The notes under the pieces: generated by a model
Database searches by the model: none
What the model saw: the letters and a program-made list of their open reading frames with translations, nothing else
Told to the model about the DNA's origin: nothing
Shown: positions 1 through 9,107 of the stretch, piece after piece
Layout: each line of letters starts with the position of its first letter
Position numbering within the stretch: the first letter of the stretch is position 1
Assembly: GCF_051380735.1 (NCBI RefSeq)
Contig: NZ_JBNYXQ010000001.1
Location: forward strand, 434,001-498,000
DNA from: Janthinobacterium sp051380735
GTDB taxonomy: Bacteria > Pseudomonadota > Gammaproteobacteria > Burkholderiales > Burkholderiaceae_D
Direction of reading: 5' to 3'
Length of the DNA stretch: 64,000 bases
Translations under genes and position numbers: made by a program

Positions 1-486
1 TGCCGCCACCGCAAACTTGGTGGCGCAGTAGACCGCCGCAGTCGGGCTGACGGTGTAGGCGCCGATGGATGCCAGATTGATGATCTGGCCACTGCGCTGC
101 GCCTGCATCGCGGGCAAGGCGCAAGCAATGCCATGCAGCACGCCGCGCACATTGACGTCGAGCATGCGGTTCCATTCGTCGACCTTGCGTTCAGCCAGCA
201 TGGACAAGGGCATCACGCCGGCATTGTTGATCCAGACATCGATGCGGCCATGGTGCGCGATAGCGAAATCGGCAAACGCCTGCACATCGTCAAAGTCGGT
301 GACATCGAGCTGCCGGTAGTGTGCCTGTCCACCCTCGGCACGGATGGCGGCGGCCAATGCCTCCAGGCATGGCGTACGGCGCGCACCCAGCACGACGCGC
401 ATGCCCCTGCACGCCAGGAGGCGCGCGGTCGCCTCGCCGATGCCGCTGCTCGCCCCCGTGATCAAGACGACTTTGCTGTCATTCAT
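1..486 (-). CDS. SDR family oxidoreductase, C-terminus cut off by window edge
   Basis: This is a classical short-chain dehydrogenase/reductase, a cytoplasmic NAD(P)-dependent oxidoreductase. Translating the minus strand from the ATG at 486-484 gives the cofactor glycine motif TGASSGIG near residue 10, the NNAG motif near residue 87 and the catalytic YxxxK (YCATK) near residue 155. About 162 residues are visible and the rest lies to the left of the window. It is divergent from the AraC-type regulator at 646, an arrangement in which the regulator often controls the enzyme; that link is inferred. The substrate cannot be told from the sequence. Confidence 0.9.
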   Translation of the reverse strand, partial: MNDSKVVLITGASSGIGEATARLLACRGMRVVLGARRTPCLEALAAAIRAEGGQAHYRQLDVTDFDDVQAFADFAIAHHGRIDVWINNAGVMPLSMLAERKVDEWNRMLDVNVRGVLHGIACALPAMQAQRSGQIINLASIGAYTVSPTAAVYCATKFAVAA

Positions 487-645
487 ATGCTGTGCTCCCT
501 CGGTTGGTAAATGCACAGTGTGGCGTTCCGGCATGCACACAGGCTGCCTGAAGCTCTGCAATGATTGCCTGAAACTATTCCGTATCGACTTTCCGGCACG
601 GTTACTGGCAAAATAACTGCCTGATCCTTGAACCCGGGTAAGCTC

Positions 646-1623
646 ATGCCAAATTTGCAGCACCATGCCAGCTTGCGCCAGTTGCTCGATATGCTGGTAC
701 CGCACGAGGGCTATACGGCCTCCGCGCTCGATGCCGTCAGCTTCATGCGCGCCAACAGCGCCTTGCCGCGCATGCCGGTGCTGTACCAGCCGGGCATCGT
801 GATAGTCTGCTCGGGCCGCAAGCGCGGTTTCCTCGGTGGCCGGCAGTATGTCTATGACGCGCGCCATTATCTGGTGCTGGCACTGCCCTTGCCGTTCGAG
901 AGCGAAACCGAGGCCAGTGCCGCTGAACCAATGCTGGCGGTGGTAGTGCGTATCGACATGGAACTGGCAGCCGAGCTGACGCTGGCGCTAGGCCAGGCAG
1001 GTGCGCCGCAAACGCAGCAAGGAGACGATACCTCGCCATCCGGCATTGCGGCGACGCCGATGGACACGGCGATGGATGACGCCGTATTGCGCCTGTGCCA
1101 AGTGCTGGCGCAGCCGCTGGAGGCAGCCATACTGGGCCCCGGGATTGTGCGCGAGATCGTGTTCCGGGTGTTGCGCGGGCCACAAGGCGGCGCGATCCGC
1201 GCGGCGCTGGCGCAGCACAGCCAGTTCGGCCGGATCGGCAAGGCGCTGCGGCGCATCCATGGTAATTACACCGAATTGCTCGACGTGGCCACGCTGGCGC
1301 TGGCAGCCGACATGAGCATGCCTGCGTTTCATGCCGGCTTCAAGGCAGTAACCGGCACCACGCCGATGCAATACCTGAAAACCACGCGCCTGCACAAAGC
1401 GCGTTTGCTGCTGGTGCAAGATGGCCTGAATGCGGCCAGCGCCGCGCACCGGGTCGGCTATGCCAGCACGACCCAGTTCAGCCGCGAATTCACGCGCCTG
1501 TTTGGCCGCAGCCCGCTGCGCGAAGCGGCGCGCATGCAGCATGCGCTGATGCTCCACGCACCATCAGATCAGGCGCAGGCCAGCCTTAGCGTGCCAGGCG
1601 AGCAGCCTCGTCGGCCGGGATAA
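646..1623 (+). CDS. AraC family transcriptional regulator
   Basis: A 325-residue regulator with an N-terminal AraC_N-like (YqhC/cupin type) domain over roughly residues 20-170 and a C-terminal double helix-turn-helix AraC domain over roughly 205-305. The second-helix signature AAHRVGYASTTQFSREF and the following FGRSP are visible. I chose the ATG at 646; an in-frame TTG at 628 would add six residues. The gene is divergent from the SDR gene at 1-486, its most likely target. Its 3' end overlaps the convergent hydrolase gene by 38 bp. The effector is unknown. Confidence 0.85.
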   Translation: MPNLQHHASLRQLLDMLVPHEGYTASALDAVSFMRANSALPRMPVLYQPGIVIVCSGRKRGFLGGRQYVYDARHYLVLALPLPFESETEASAAEPMLAVVVRIDMELAAELTLALGQAGAPQTQQGDDTSPSGIAATPMDTAMDDAVLRLCQVLAQPLEAAILGPGIVREIVFRVLRGPQGGAIRAALAQHSQFGRIGKALRRIHGNYTELLDVATLALAADMSMPAFHAGFKAVTGTTPMQYLKTTRLHKARLLLVQDGLNAASAAHRVGYASTTQFSREFTRLFGRSPLREAARMQHALMLHAPSDQAQASLSVPGEQPRRPG

Positions 1624-3535
1624 TCGGCAACTCGACCGCACTGGAGCTGCCGGCCGCGTGATATACGCGCTGGGTCGCCTTTTTGTAATCCTGCGGATGC
1701 GCCAGGAAAATGTTCGGCACGAAGGTTTGCGGATTGCGGTCGTACAGCGGGAACCAGCTCGACTGGATCTGCACAGCAATGCGGTGGCCCGGCAGGAACA
1801 CGTGGTTGGCGTTCGGCAGCGCGAAGCGGTAGCGCTCGACCTTGCCTGATGGTATCGCGCTGGGGTGCTCCAGGCTGTCGCGGTAGCGGCCACGGAAAAT
1901 GTCCATCGCCACGCCCAGCTGGTAGCCGCCCATGGCCGGCTGCGAGGGCACTTCGTCCGGGTAGACATCGATCAGCTTGACCACCCAGTCGCTGTCGCTG
2001 CCGCTGGTGCTGGCAAACAGATTGACCATCGGTGCGCCGGCGATGCGCACGGCCTCTTTCAACGGCGCCGACATATAGCTGAGCACGTCGGTGCGGTCAG
2101 CGTAGCCGCGCTGGTCGCTGACCAGCCATGGCTTCCACACGTCGCCATCGTTCAGGCGCACGGGGCGCGCCACGAACGGCACCGGCTTGGCCGGATCGGC
2201 CACGTATTCGTCGAAGGCGCCACTGGCTTCAGGCGCGCCGGCTGGCGCATTGAAGCCCAGCTGATTGCCGTCCTGCAGATAGATCGAGGTCAGTTTCGTG
2301 TCGCAGCTGTCGCAGGCCAGCGGCCAGCGCTGCAGCCGCTGCCATTGATTGGTGCCGCTCTGGTAAGACACGACAGGCGCCGTGTTCGCCTGCGGCGCAT
2401 CGTCCTTCAGGTATTGATTCAGGAACGGCTGCATCACCTTTTCGCGGAACTGGCGCGCCGTGTCGCCGTCGAATTTCAAGGCGCCCAGGCTGGAGCCTTC
2501 ATAATTGACGCCGCTATGGCGCCATGGGCCGACGGCCAGGTAATTGAGGTTGTTGAGCTTGTCCTTGCCTTCCATCGCCGCATAGGTAGCGTAGGCGCCG
2601 TAGATATCTTCCTGGTCCCACTGCCCCACCACGTGCATGGTCGGCACGGTCAACGGCCGTTTGGCCAGGATTTTGTCGAGCGCCTGCTCCTGCCAGTAGC
2701 TGTCGTAGGCCGGGTGCTCGAACAGTTTTTTGGTGTAGGTCAGCTTGTCGATGCCGAACTTTTTGGCAAAGTCGCCGGCCGAGCCGATGCGCAAGTAAGC
2801 GTCGTAATCGTCATACACACCCAGCACCGGCGACTCGCCGCCGCCGCGCGCGCTGGTCTGCCAGGCCAGGTAAGACAAGCTGGGCATGCGGAAGGCGCCG
2901 TTGTGGAACCAGTCGTCGCCGCGCCAGCCGTCGACCATGGCGCTCATCGGGATCGCTACCTTCAGTGCAGGGTGCGGGTCGACCAGCGCCATCAGTACAG
3001 TATGGCCCTCATAGGAGGAACCGAGCATGCCGACCTTGCCGTTCGATTCGGGTATGTTTTTCGACAGCCAGTCTATGGTGTCCCAGGCGTCAGTCACATT
3101 GTCGACCCTGGTGTTATTGAGTGGACCGCGCACCGGCCGCGTCATCACATAGTCGCCTTCGGAACCATGCTTGCCACGCACATCCTGGAACACGCGGATA
3201 TAGCCGTTCTCGACCAGGGTGTCATCGCCTTGCGGCAGCATCGCCAGCATGCTGCCGCTGGTGGTGCGCTGGGCCCGCCTGGCCGCGTTGTAGGGCGTGC
3301 GCGTGAGCATGATCGGCGCGCGTTTTGCACCCTTCGGCACCACGATCACCGTGTACAGCTTGACGCCGTCACGCATGGGGATCATCACCACGCGCTTGAC
3401 ATAGTCGTTTACATCCGGCATCACCAGTTTGGCGCCGATATCGGGCGTCATCGGCGGCGTCTGCGCCAGCACGGGCGCGGCCAGGGTGGCAATCAGGGCA
3501 AGGCAGGCAAGACGGATGGGTGGTGGAACGCGCAT
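1586..3535 (-). CDS. CocE/NonD family hydrolase, alpha-amino-acid ester hydrolase-like
   Basis: A 649-residue exported serine hydrolase. An N-terminal signal peptide (about residues 1-24, ending PVLAQ) points to the periplasm or outside. The alpha/beta-hydrolase nucleophile lies in GSSYEG (Ser about 174). The stretches MVDGWRGDDWFH, WDQED (about 305-309) and PWRHSGVNY (about 336-344) match the family pattern of alpha-amino-acid ester hydrolases, which place the catalytic Asp and His and an acidic cluster binding the substrate alpha-amino group there. The C-terminal part resembles the jelly-roll X-Pro peptidase domain. Such enzymes act on amino-acid esters and beta-lactam side-chain esters; the natural substrate is uncertain. 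Its upstream region was the target of the insertion sequence at 3600. Confidence 0.85.
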   Translation of the reverse strand: MRVPPPIRLACLALIATLAAPVLAQTPPMTPDIGAKLVMPDVNDYVKRVVMIPMRDGVKLYTVIVVPKGAKRAPIMLTRTPYNAARRAQRTTSGSMLAMLPQGDDTLVENGYIRVFQDVRGKHGSEGDYVMTRPVRGPLNNTRVDNVTDAWDTIDWLSKNIPESNGKVGMLGSSYEGHTVLMALVDPHPALKVAIPMSAMVDGWRGDDWFHNGAFRMPSLSYLAWQTSARGGGESPVLGVYDDYDAYLRIGSAGDFAKKFGIDKLTYTKKLFEHPAYDSYWQEQALDKILAKRPLTVPTMHVVGQWDQEDIYGAYATYAAMEGKDKLNNLNYLAVGPWRHSGVNYEGSSLGALKFDGDTARQFREKVMQPFLNQYLKDDAPQANTAPVVSYQSGTNQWQRLQRWPLACDSCDTKLTSIYLQDGNQLGFNAPAGAPEASGAFDEYVADPAKPVPFVARPVRLNDGDVWKPWLVSDQRGYADRTDVLSYMSAPLKEAVRIAGAPMVNLFASTSGSDSDWVVKLIDVYPDEVPSQPAMGGYQLGVAMDIFRGRYRDSLEHPSAIPSGKVERYRFALPNANHVFLPGHRIAVQIQSSWFPLYDRNPQTFVPNIFLAHPQDYKKATQRVYHAAGSSSAVELPIIPADEAARLAR

Positions 3536-3591
3536 GAGACCTCCAAATGATCAGGACAGGCAAGAATAGCCAACAAGCAATAATACCTGTA

Positions 3592-3599
3592 ATACAAAA
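3592..3599. repeat. Target site duplication, left copy
   Basis: The 8-mer ATACAAAA directly precedes the left terminal inverted repeat of the insertion sequence. An identical 8-mer follows the right terminus at 4652-4659. An 8-bp duplication is the usual product of IS1595-family transposition. Confidence 0.9.
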
Positions 3600-4651
3600 G
3601 GCTATGTCACCGAGAAAAGTGGGAACGATCTGAAATTGCCGACGTCTAACTGAACAGAATTCTTCTTTCAGGAGGCGATCATGCACCTGGTTCAATGGCA
3701 CACGTTTATCGCACAGTTCTCCCAATTGTCGCAGCGCCAGCGCCTGGCCGGCATCGCGCTGTTGCAGGACAGCACCGGGCAGGATGCCGCCATCGCCCTG
3801 GTCGAGCAGACGGCGCTGGCACACCTGCATTGCCCGGCCTGTGGCGCCACGCGTGTCCACCGGCACGGCCATGCCCATGGCTTGCAGCGTTTTCGCTGCG
3901 TGTCCTGCCGGAAAACATTCAATGCCTTGAGCGGCACGCCGCTGGCGCATCTGCACCACAAGACACGCTGGCTGGCCTACGCCAGTTGCCTGCTCGAATC
4001 GTTTTCCGTGCGCAAGGCTGCCGACCAACTGCAGATTCACCGCAACACCAGCTTCCGCTGGCGCCACCGTTTTCTTGCGCTGGCGAAAAACGACCGGCCG
4101 CGATGCCTGCACGGCATTGCCGAAGCCGATGAGATGTATCTGCTCGAATCACAGAAAGGATCGCGGCACCTGACCCGCCCGGCACGGCAACGTGGAGGCG
4201 CAGCACGCCAGCGCGGCATCTCGAATGAACACGTCTGTATCCTGGTGGCACGCGACCGCACCGGGCAAACCGTTGATTTGGTGGCCGGCCGTGGCCAGCT
4301 CAGCAAGGCGAAACTGCATGCCTGCCTGCCCGCGGTGATCGACCGCGAGATTCTGCTGGTCAGCGATGGCCATCCGGCCTATCCCGTGTTTGCCAGAGAA
4401 ATTGGCGTCATGCACGCTGCTGTGAACTTGCGGGCAAGCATCCGTGTGCGTGGCACGATCCATGTGCAAAACGTCAATGCCTATCACAGTCGCCTGCGCG
4501 GCTGGCTGAGCGCCTTTCATGGCGTGGCGACACGCTATTTGCCCAGCTACCTGGGCTGGCGGTGGATACTCGACGCCAGGAGAATTTTGTCCCCGGAAAG
4601 CTTGCTCAAAGCCACCATGGGGTCCTTCCCACACTTGATAGTGACATAGCC
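3600..4651 (+). mobile_element. IS1595-family insertion sequence, complete
   Basis: The 1052-bp element starts GGCTATGTCAC (3600-3610) and ends with the exact inverse GTGACATAGCC (4641-4651). The match extends imperfectly inwards and includes GTGGGAA near 3620 and its complement TTCCCAC near 4627. It is flanked by identical 8-bp direct repeats and carries one intact transposase gene whose stop codon lies inside the right inverted repeat. Perfect flanking repeats and an undamaged transposase suggest a recent insertion that may still be active. The site lies between the hydrolase gene and trpS, so no coding sequence was broken. Confidence 0.93.
3681..4649 (+). CDS. IS1595 family (ISXO2-like) transposase
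   Basis: A 322-residue transposase. An N-terminal zinc ribbon is visible (CPAC about residues 50-53 and CVSC about 72-75), followed by a helix-turn-helix-like stretch (VRKAADQLQIHRNT). The ISXO2-like catalytic domain then shows its three landmarks: EADEMYL with the first Asp, VSDGHPAY with the second Asp, and NVNAYHSRLRGWL followed by GVATRYLPSYLGW. The third catalytic position falls in the N/H-type motif typical of the IS1595 family. The gene fills almost the whole element and appears full length. A start at 3681 is supported by the upstream AGGAGG at about 3670. Confidence 0.93.
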   Translation: MHLVQWHTFIAQFSQLSQRQRLAGIALLQDSTGQDAAIALVEQTALAHLHCPACGATRVHRHGHAHGLQRFRCVSCRKTFNALSGTPLAHLHHKTRWLAYASCLLESFSVRKAADQLQIHRNTSFRWRHRFLALAKNDRPRCLHGIAEADEMYLLESQKGSRHLTRPARQRGGAARQRGISNEHVCILVARDRTGQTVDLVAGRGQLSKAKLHACLPAVIDREILLVSDGHPAYPVFAREIGVMHAAVNLRASIRVRGTIHVQNVNAYHSRLRGWLSAFHGVATRYLPSYLGWRWILDARRILSPESLLKATMGSFPHLIVT

Positions 4652-4659
4652 ATACAAAA
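4652..4659. repeat. Target site duplication, right copy
   Basis: The 8-mer ATACAAAA immediately after the right inverted repeat is identical to the copy at 3592-3599. Confidence 0.9.
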
Positions 4660-4885
4660 GGCTCTCGGCAGATAAATTGCCAGGCAGCTTGACATACCGC
4701 TGTCAAACTGCAACCATACCGCCATGAATTTTATCCAGTCACAACACGCTTGCACGAATTGGTGGTCCCGCTCACTCCGCGCGGCCACTGCATAGTGATG
4801 TGATTTATGATCAACGCCGCCTCGCTCGGTGGCGTAACAGGCAAATCCTGGATCATCCCGACAAGGCGGCTCGAAAGGAAACTTG

Positions 4886-5959
4886 ATGAGCTTGCCAAAT
4901 ACCCCTGATACGCCAGATACTCCGGAAGCCGCTGCGCCGCTGTCGGCTGCCGCCATCGCTTCGCAATCGGTAATCCTGACGGGCGACCGCCCTACCGGCC
5001 CGCTGCACCTGGGCCATTACGTGGGCAGTCTGCGCAACCGCGTCGCCTACCAGAATGATTTCAAGCAGTTCATCATGCTGGCCGACGCGCAGGCGCTGAC
5101 CGACAATATGGACGATATCGACAAGGTCCACCGCAATGTGGTGGAAGTGGCGCTCGACTACCTGGCCGTCGGTATCGATCCCAGCAAAACCACCGTCTTC
5201 ATCCAATCGCAGATTCCCGAACTGGCCGAACTGACGTTTTACTACCTGAACATCGTTACCGTGGCGCGCCTGGAGCGCAACCCGACCGTCAAGGAAGAAA
5301 TCCGCCTGCGCGGCTTCGAGCGCGATATTCCGGCCGGCTTCCTGACCTACCCGGCCAGCCAGGCGGCCGATATCACGGCCTTCAAGGCCGGCGTGGTGCC
5401 GGTCGGCGAAGACCAGATCCCGATGATCGAGCAGACCAACGAAATCGTGCGCCGCTTCAACCGCATGTACAACCGCGAAGTGCTGATGGAATGCAAGGCG
5501 CTGGTGCCGGAAATCGGCCGCCTGCCCGGCATCGACGGCAAGGCCAAGATGAGCAAATCGCTGGGCAACACCATCAATCTGGGCGCCACGCCGGACGAAA
5601 TCACGGCCGCCGTGAAAAAGGTCTACACCGACCCGCTGCACCTGCGCGTGGCCGACCCCGGCCACCTGGAAGGCAACGTGGCCTTTATTTACCTGGACGC
5701 CTTCGACCAGGAAAAAGCGGCACTGGAAGAAATGAAAGCCCATTATGTACGCGGCGGCCTGGGCGACAGCATCGTCAAGAAACGCCTGGAAGTAGTGCTG
5801 CAGGAAATGCTGGCGCCGATCCGCGCCCGCCGCGAAGAGTTCGCCAAGGACAAGGGGCAAGTCATCCAGATGTTGAAAGAAGGCACGTTCCGCGCGCGCG
5901 AAGTGGCGGCCCGCACGGCCGACGAAGTTAAGTCGGCGCTGGGCTTGAACTACTTCTGA
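4886..5959 (+). CDS. trpS: Tryptophanyl-tRNA synthetase
   Basis: A 357-residue class I aminoacyl-tRNA synthetase that charges tRNA-Trp in the cytoplasm. The HIGH-type motif appears as PLHLGHY at residues 39-45 and the KMSKS loop at 221-225. The length is close to that of bacterial TrpS. An N-terminal extension of about 25 residues rich in Pro, Thr and Ala precedes the Rossmann fold. The ATG at 4886 has an AAAGGAAA ribosome site just upstream. The last base of the stop codon is shared with the ATG of the downstream decarboxylase, so the two genes are probably cotranscribed. Confidence 0.96.
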   Translation: MSLPNTPDTPDTPEAAAPLSAAAIASQSVILTGDRPTGPLHLGHYVGSLRNRVAYQNDFKQFIMLADAQALTDNMDDIDKVHRNVVEVALDYLAVGIDPSKTTVFIQSQIPELAELTFYYLNIVTVARLERNPTVKEEIRLRGFERDIPAGFLTYPASQAADITAFKAGVVPVGEDQIPMIEQTNEIVRRFNRMYNREVLMECKALVPEIGRLPGIDGKAKMSKSLGNTINLGATPDEITAAVKKVYTDPLHLRVADPGHLEGNVAFIYLDAFDQEKAALEEMKAHYVRGGLGDSIVKKRLEVVLQEMLAPIRARREEFAKDKGQVIQMLKEGTFRAREVAARTADEVKSALGLNYF

Positions 5960-7590
5960 TGCAATCCTCTCATGCAATGAGCGACACCCCTGTCGAACAG
6001 CTGCTGCAGCAGCATTTTTCCATCGATGCGCTGCAGCAGGCGCCGGCCCCCCTGCAACAGGCGCTGGCCATGCTCGGTAGCTGGCTGGAAGGCGCGCGCG
6101 AGGTGCCGTATCCGCACACACCGTTTGAGCAATTGCTGACGCAATTGTCGGACACGCAGCCGCCGGCCGCAGGCATGCCGGTGGCCGCCTTCCTGCAGGA
6201 GCTCGACAGCACGGTGCTGGCCAATACGGCACAGCTGAACCACCCCTGCTATATCGGTCATATGACGCAGGCCCTGCCCTGGGTCAGCGTGCTGGCCGAA
6301 GCGTTCACGGCCGCGCTGAACCAGAACCAGGTGAAAATCGAAACCGCCTATGTCTCGACCCTGATTGAAAAGCAGCTGCTGGGCTGGCTGCACCGCCAGG
6401 TGTACCGGCACGCGGACGCCGTCTACACGCAGGCCATGGCGGCCACCAGCGGTGCGCTGGGCAATGTCGTCAATGGCGGCACCATGGGAAATCTGACGGC
6501 GCTGGCCGTGGCGCTGGAACACCAGTTGCCCGGCACCAGGAAGCGCGGCCTGTTTGTCACCATGCAGGAGTCGGGCCACACCGGCCTGGCTGTGATCGGC
6601 TCGGCCCGCAGCCATTATTCGGTCAAGAAAGCGCTGGCCACCCTGGGCCTCGGCGAAGCGGCCTTGCACCTGGTGCCGGTCGACCGTGACAACCGCATCG
6701 ATGTCAACGCGCTGGAAGCGACGATTGCTGACTTGAAGGCGCGCAGGATCAAAATCGTCGCCATCATCGGCATCGCCGGCACCACGGAAACTGGCGCCAT
6801 CGACCCGCTGGCAGCGATGGCAGCCATTGCTGCGCGTGAAGCGATCTGGTTCCATGTGGACGCGGCCTGGGGCGGCGCGCTGCTGGTGGCCGAGCAGTTC
6901 CGCCCGCTGTACGCAGGCATCGAACTGGCCGACTCGGTGGTAATCGACGGCCATAAACTGCTGTGGGTGCCGATGGCGCAGAGCATGGTGCTGTTCAAGA
7001 GCAGCACCAGCCTGAACCTGCTCAAGCACAACGCCAACTACATCTTGCGCGACAATTCCGGCGACCTGGGCCAGACCTCGCTGGAAGGCTCGCGCCGCTT
7101 CGACGCGCTCAAACTTTGGACCTCGTTCAAGGTGCTGGGCGTATCCGGCTACACCACCTTGCTGCAGCAGGCCGCTACCCTGAGCCAGCAAATGCAGGAC
7201 CTGCTGACGGACCAGCAGGATTTCGAGATGATCACGCGTTCCGATACCTTTATCCTCACCTACCGCTACGTGCCGGCGCCGCTGCGCCAGCGCATGGATA
7301 GTCTGCTGGCCTGTGGGGACATCGACGCCGCACTCGCGCTGAACCAGCAACTCAACAGCCTCAACGCCAGGCTGCAAAACCGGCAAAAGGCCGAAGGCCG
7401 CAGCTTTGTGTCGCGCACCGTGCTCGAATCGACACCGTACCCTGGCCCGACCAATGTGCTGCGCGTGGTGATGACCAACGTCAGGACCCGGCCGCATCAC
7501 TTGCGCGCCATTCTGGCTGAACAGCGCAGCATAGGCCAGGCACTGGCAGGCGAACTGGCGCTTGAGCCAGGCAACCAGGCCGGTTTGTAG
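5959..7590 (+). CDS. PLP-dependent decarboxylase, PanP/glutamate decarboxylase-like
   Basis: A 543-residue group II pyridoxal-phosphate decarboxylase. The PLP lysine is K333 in VIDGHKLLW. HVDAAWGG, which carries the conserved Asp contacting the pyridine nitrogen, lies about 35 residues before it. Length and pattern fit the PanP aspartate 1-decarboxylase group, which makes beta-alanine for pantothenate, better than the shorter GadB enzymes; the substrate assignment is inference. The start overlaps the trpS stop (TGATG). A second ATG at 5977 would remove six residues. Coupling to trpS gives no direct functional clue. Confidence 0.8.
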   Translation: MQSSHAMSDTPVEQLLQQHFSIDALQQAPAPLQQALAMLGSWLEGAREVPYPHTPFEQLLTQLSDTQPPAAGMPVAAFLQELDSTVLANTAQLNHPCYIGHMTQALPWVSVLAEAFTAALNQNQVKIETAYVSTLIEKQLLGWLHRQVYRHADAVYTQAMAATSGALGNVVNGGTMGNLTALAVALEHQLPGTRKRGLFVTMQESGHTGLAVIGSARSHYSVKKALATLGLGEAALHLVPVDRDNRIDVNALEATIADLKARRIKIVAIIGIAGTTETGAIDPLAAMAAIAAREAIWFHVDAAWGGALLVAEQFRPLYAGIELADSVVIDGHKLLWVPMAQSMVLFKSSTSLNLLKHNANYILRDNSGDLGQTSLEGSRRFDALKLWTSFKVLGVSGYTTLLQQAATLSQQMQDLLTDQQDFEMITRSDTFILTYRYVPAPLRQRMDSLLACGDIDAALALNQQLNSLNARLQNRQKAEGRSFVSRTVLESTPYPGPTNVLRVVMTNVRTRPHHLRAILAEQRSIGQALAGELALEPGNQAGL

Positions 7591-7623
7591 CCCCACCATG
7601 GCGGCCGTTGCCATATTTCCTGA

Positions 7624-7629
7624 TATAAT
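7624..7629 (+). promoter_or_regulatory. Candidate -10 element for the fluoride riboswitch transcript
   Basis: A perfect TATAAT lies about 6-8 bp before the first base of the riboswitch aptamer, which is where a start site would be expected. I see no good -35 hexamer at 16-18 bp spacing; TTGCCA at 7608-7613 is too close. Confidence 0.5.
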
Positions 7630-7634
7630 TTTCG

Positions 7635-7714
7635 CCAGGAGATGGCATTCCTCCTTCAACCGCCCCTCGGGCTGATGATGCCTACACGGTTTCCCTGACA
7701 TGGGGAAGGTGTAG
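7635..7714 (+). ncRNA. Fluoride riboswitch (crcB motif) with downstream hairpin
   Basis: The segment carries the conserved fluoride aptamer elements: GGAGATGGCATTCCTCC (stem GGAG 7638-7641 with CTCC 7651-7654), AACCGCC, the hairpin GCCC/GGGC (7662-7672), and TGATGATGCC, whose ATGCC (7678-7682) can pair with GGCAT (7643-7647) as the pseudoknot. The next bases form a strong hairpin, CCTACAC (7681-7687) with GTGTAGG (7708-7714), extended by TTCCC/GGGAA. It shares bases with the pseudoknot and could act as the expression platform. No U-run follows, so control is not obviously by intrinsic termination. The downstream gene is a CLC-F exporter, as expected. Confidence 0.9.
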
Positions 7715-7787
7715 GCGCAGCTGTAAGTGCACGTGAGGCCTTCCACATGTCCGGGTTTGTGCATAACACACAAGCAATAGGGCACGC

Positions 7788-9107
7788 ATGAAACACTACA
7801 AATTTCCCGAGCAAATCGAGCTGTTGCCGCATCTGGGCAAATGGCTTTTGTTGTCGGGCACGGTCGCCGCGCTGGCGGGCACCGCATCGGCATTTTTCCT
7901 GTTCGCGCTGGACTGGGCAACTGCCACCAGACTCACCCATCGCTGGTTGCTCTGGCTGCTGCCGGTCGCCGGCTTTGCGGTCGGCTGGCTATATCTGCGC
8001 TTTGGCCAGAGCGTCGAGGCAGGCAACAACCTGCTGATCGATGAAATCCACGATCCACGGAAAATGATACCGCTGCGCATGGCGCCGCTGGTGCTGGGTG
8101 GCACCATTGTCTCCCATCTGTTCGGTGCATCGGTCGGGCGCGAGGGAACGGCGGTGCAGATGGGCGGTGCGCTGGCCGACCAGTTCACCCGCCTGTTCAA
8201 GCTCGACAACGAGGACCGCCGCATTATCCTGATGGCCGGCATCAGCGCCGGCTTCGCTTCGGTATTCGGGACGCCGCTGGCCGGCGCGATCTTCGGCCTG
8301 GAAGTGCTGGCCATCGGCCGCATGCGCTACGAAGCGCTGCTGCCTTGTATCGTGGCGGCCGTTATTGCCGACCAGGTCGGCTTGCTGTGGGGCGTGCATC
8401 ACACCCACTATGCGATTGCTGTTATACCGCCCATCGCGGCGTGGCCATTGCTGGCGATGGTGATCGCAGGCGCCTTGTTCGGCCTGACCAGCATGGCATT
8501 CGCCAATGCCACCCACGCCCTGGGCGGCTGGATGAAACGGCGCGTCTCCTACGCGCCCTTGCGGCCGTTTTTTGGCGGCATCGTGGTTGCGGCAAGCGCC
8601 TGGCTCCTCGGCGCCGACCGCTACCTTGGCCTCGGCGTGCCAACCATAGTCGAGTCCTTCCAGCAGCCACTGCCGGCCTACGATTTCCTGGCCAAGATGG
8701 CCTACACCATCGTCTCGCTGGGCAGCGGCTTCAAAGGTGGCGAAGTGACGCCGCTGTTTTATATCGGCGCCACGCTGGGCAACGCCCTCGCCCCCATCTT
8801 GCACTTGCCGATCCCCTTGTTGGCCGGCATGGGCTTTGTTGCCGTGTTTGCCGGTGCCGCCAACACGCCGATTGCCTCCACGTTGATGGCGATGGAACTG
8901 TTCGGTGCAGAGGTGGGCGTGTATGCGGCAATAGCCTGCGTGGTCAGCTATCTGTTTTCGGGGCACACCGGCATCTATCGCTCACAGCGCATCGGCCATG
9001 CCAAGCACCGCCCTACGCCCGAAGGGATGAAGCTGGGGGAAGTGGCTGCTTACCGGAAGCAGCAGGCACAGCAGGCGGCGATTGAAAGCGATGCCCCGCC
9101 ATTGTGA
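7788..9107 (+). CDS. CLC-F type fluoride/proton antiporter
   Basis: A 439-residue inner-membrane CLC-family transporter that expels fluoride in exchange for protons. The usual chloride-coordinating GSGIP is replaced by GNNLL (residues 79-83) and the helix-F motif reads GREGT (117-121, with the gating Glu119) instead of GREGP. Both changes mark the fluoride-specific CLC-F branch. About ten hydrophobic helices are evident and no cytoplasmic CBS domains are present. The fluoride riboswitch immediately upstream independently supports the substrate. It is followed by 142 bp before crtE. Confidence 0.93.
   Translation: MKHYKFPEQIELLPHLGKWLLLSGTVAALAGTASAFFLFALDWATATRLTHRWLLWLLPVAGFAVGWLYLRFGQSVEAGNNLLIDEIHDPRKMIPLRMAPLVLGGTIVSHLFGASVGREGTAVQMGGALADQFTRLFKLDNEDRRIILMAGISAGFASVFGTPLAGAIFGLEVLAIGRMRYEALLPCIVAAVIADQVGLLWGVHHTHYAIAVIPPIAAWPLLAMVIAGALFGLTSMAFANATHALGGWMKRRVSYAPLRPFFGGIVVAASAWLLGADRYLGLGVPTIVESFQQPLPAYDFLAKMAYTIVSLGSGFKGGEVTPLFYIGATLGNALAPILHLPIPLLAGMGFVAVFAGAANTPIASTLMAMELFGAEVGVYAAIACVVSYLFSGHTGIYRSQRIGHAKHRPTPEGMKLGEVAAYRKQQAQQAAIESDAPPL

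Noticed and set aside
1865..3550. Long plus-strand reading frame opposite the ester hydrolase
   Set aside because: It is the antisense shadow of a conserved enzyme in high-G+C DNA; its translation is rich in His, Arg, Ala and Gly without domain features.
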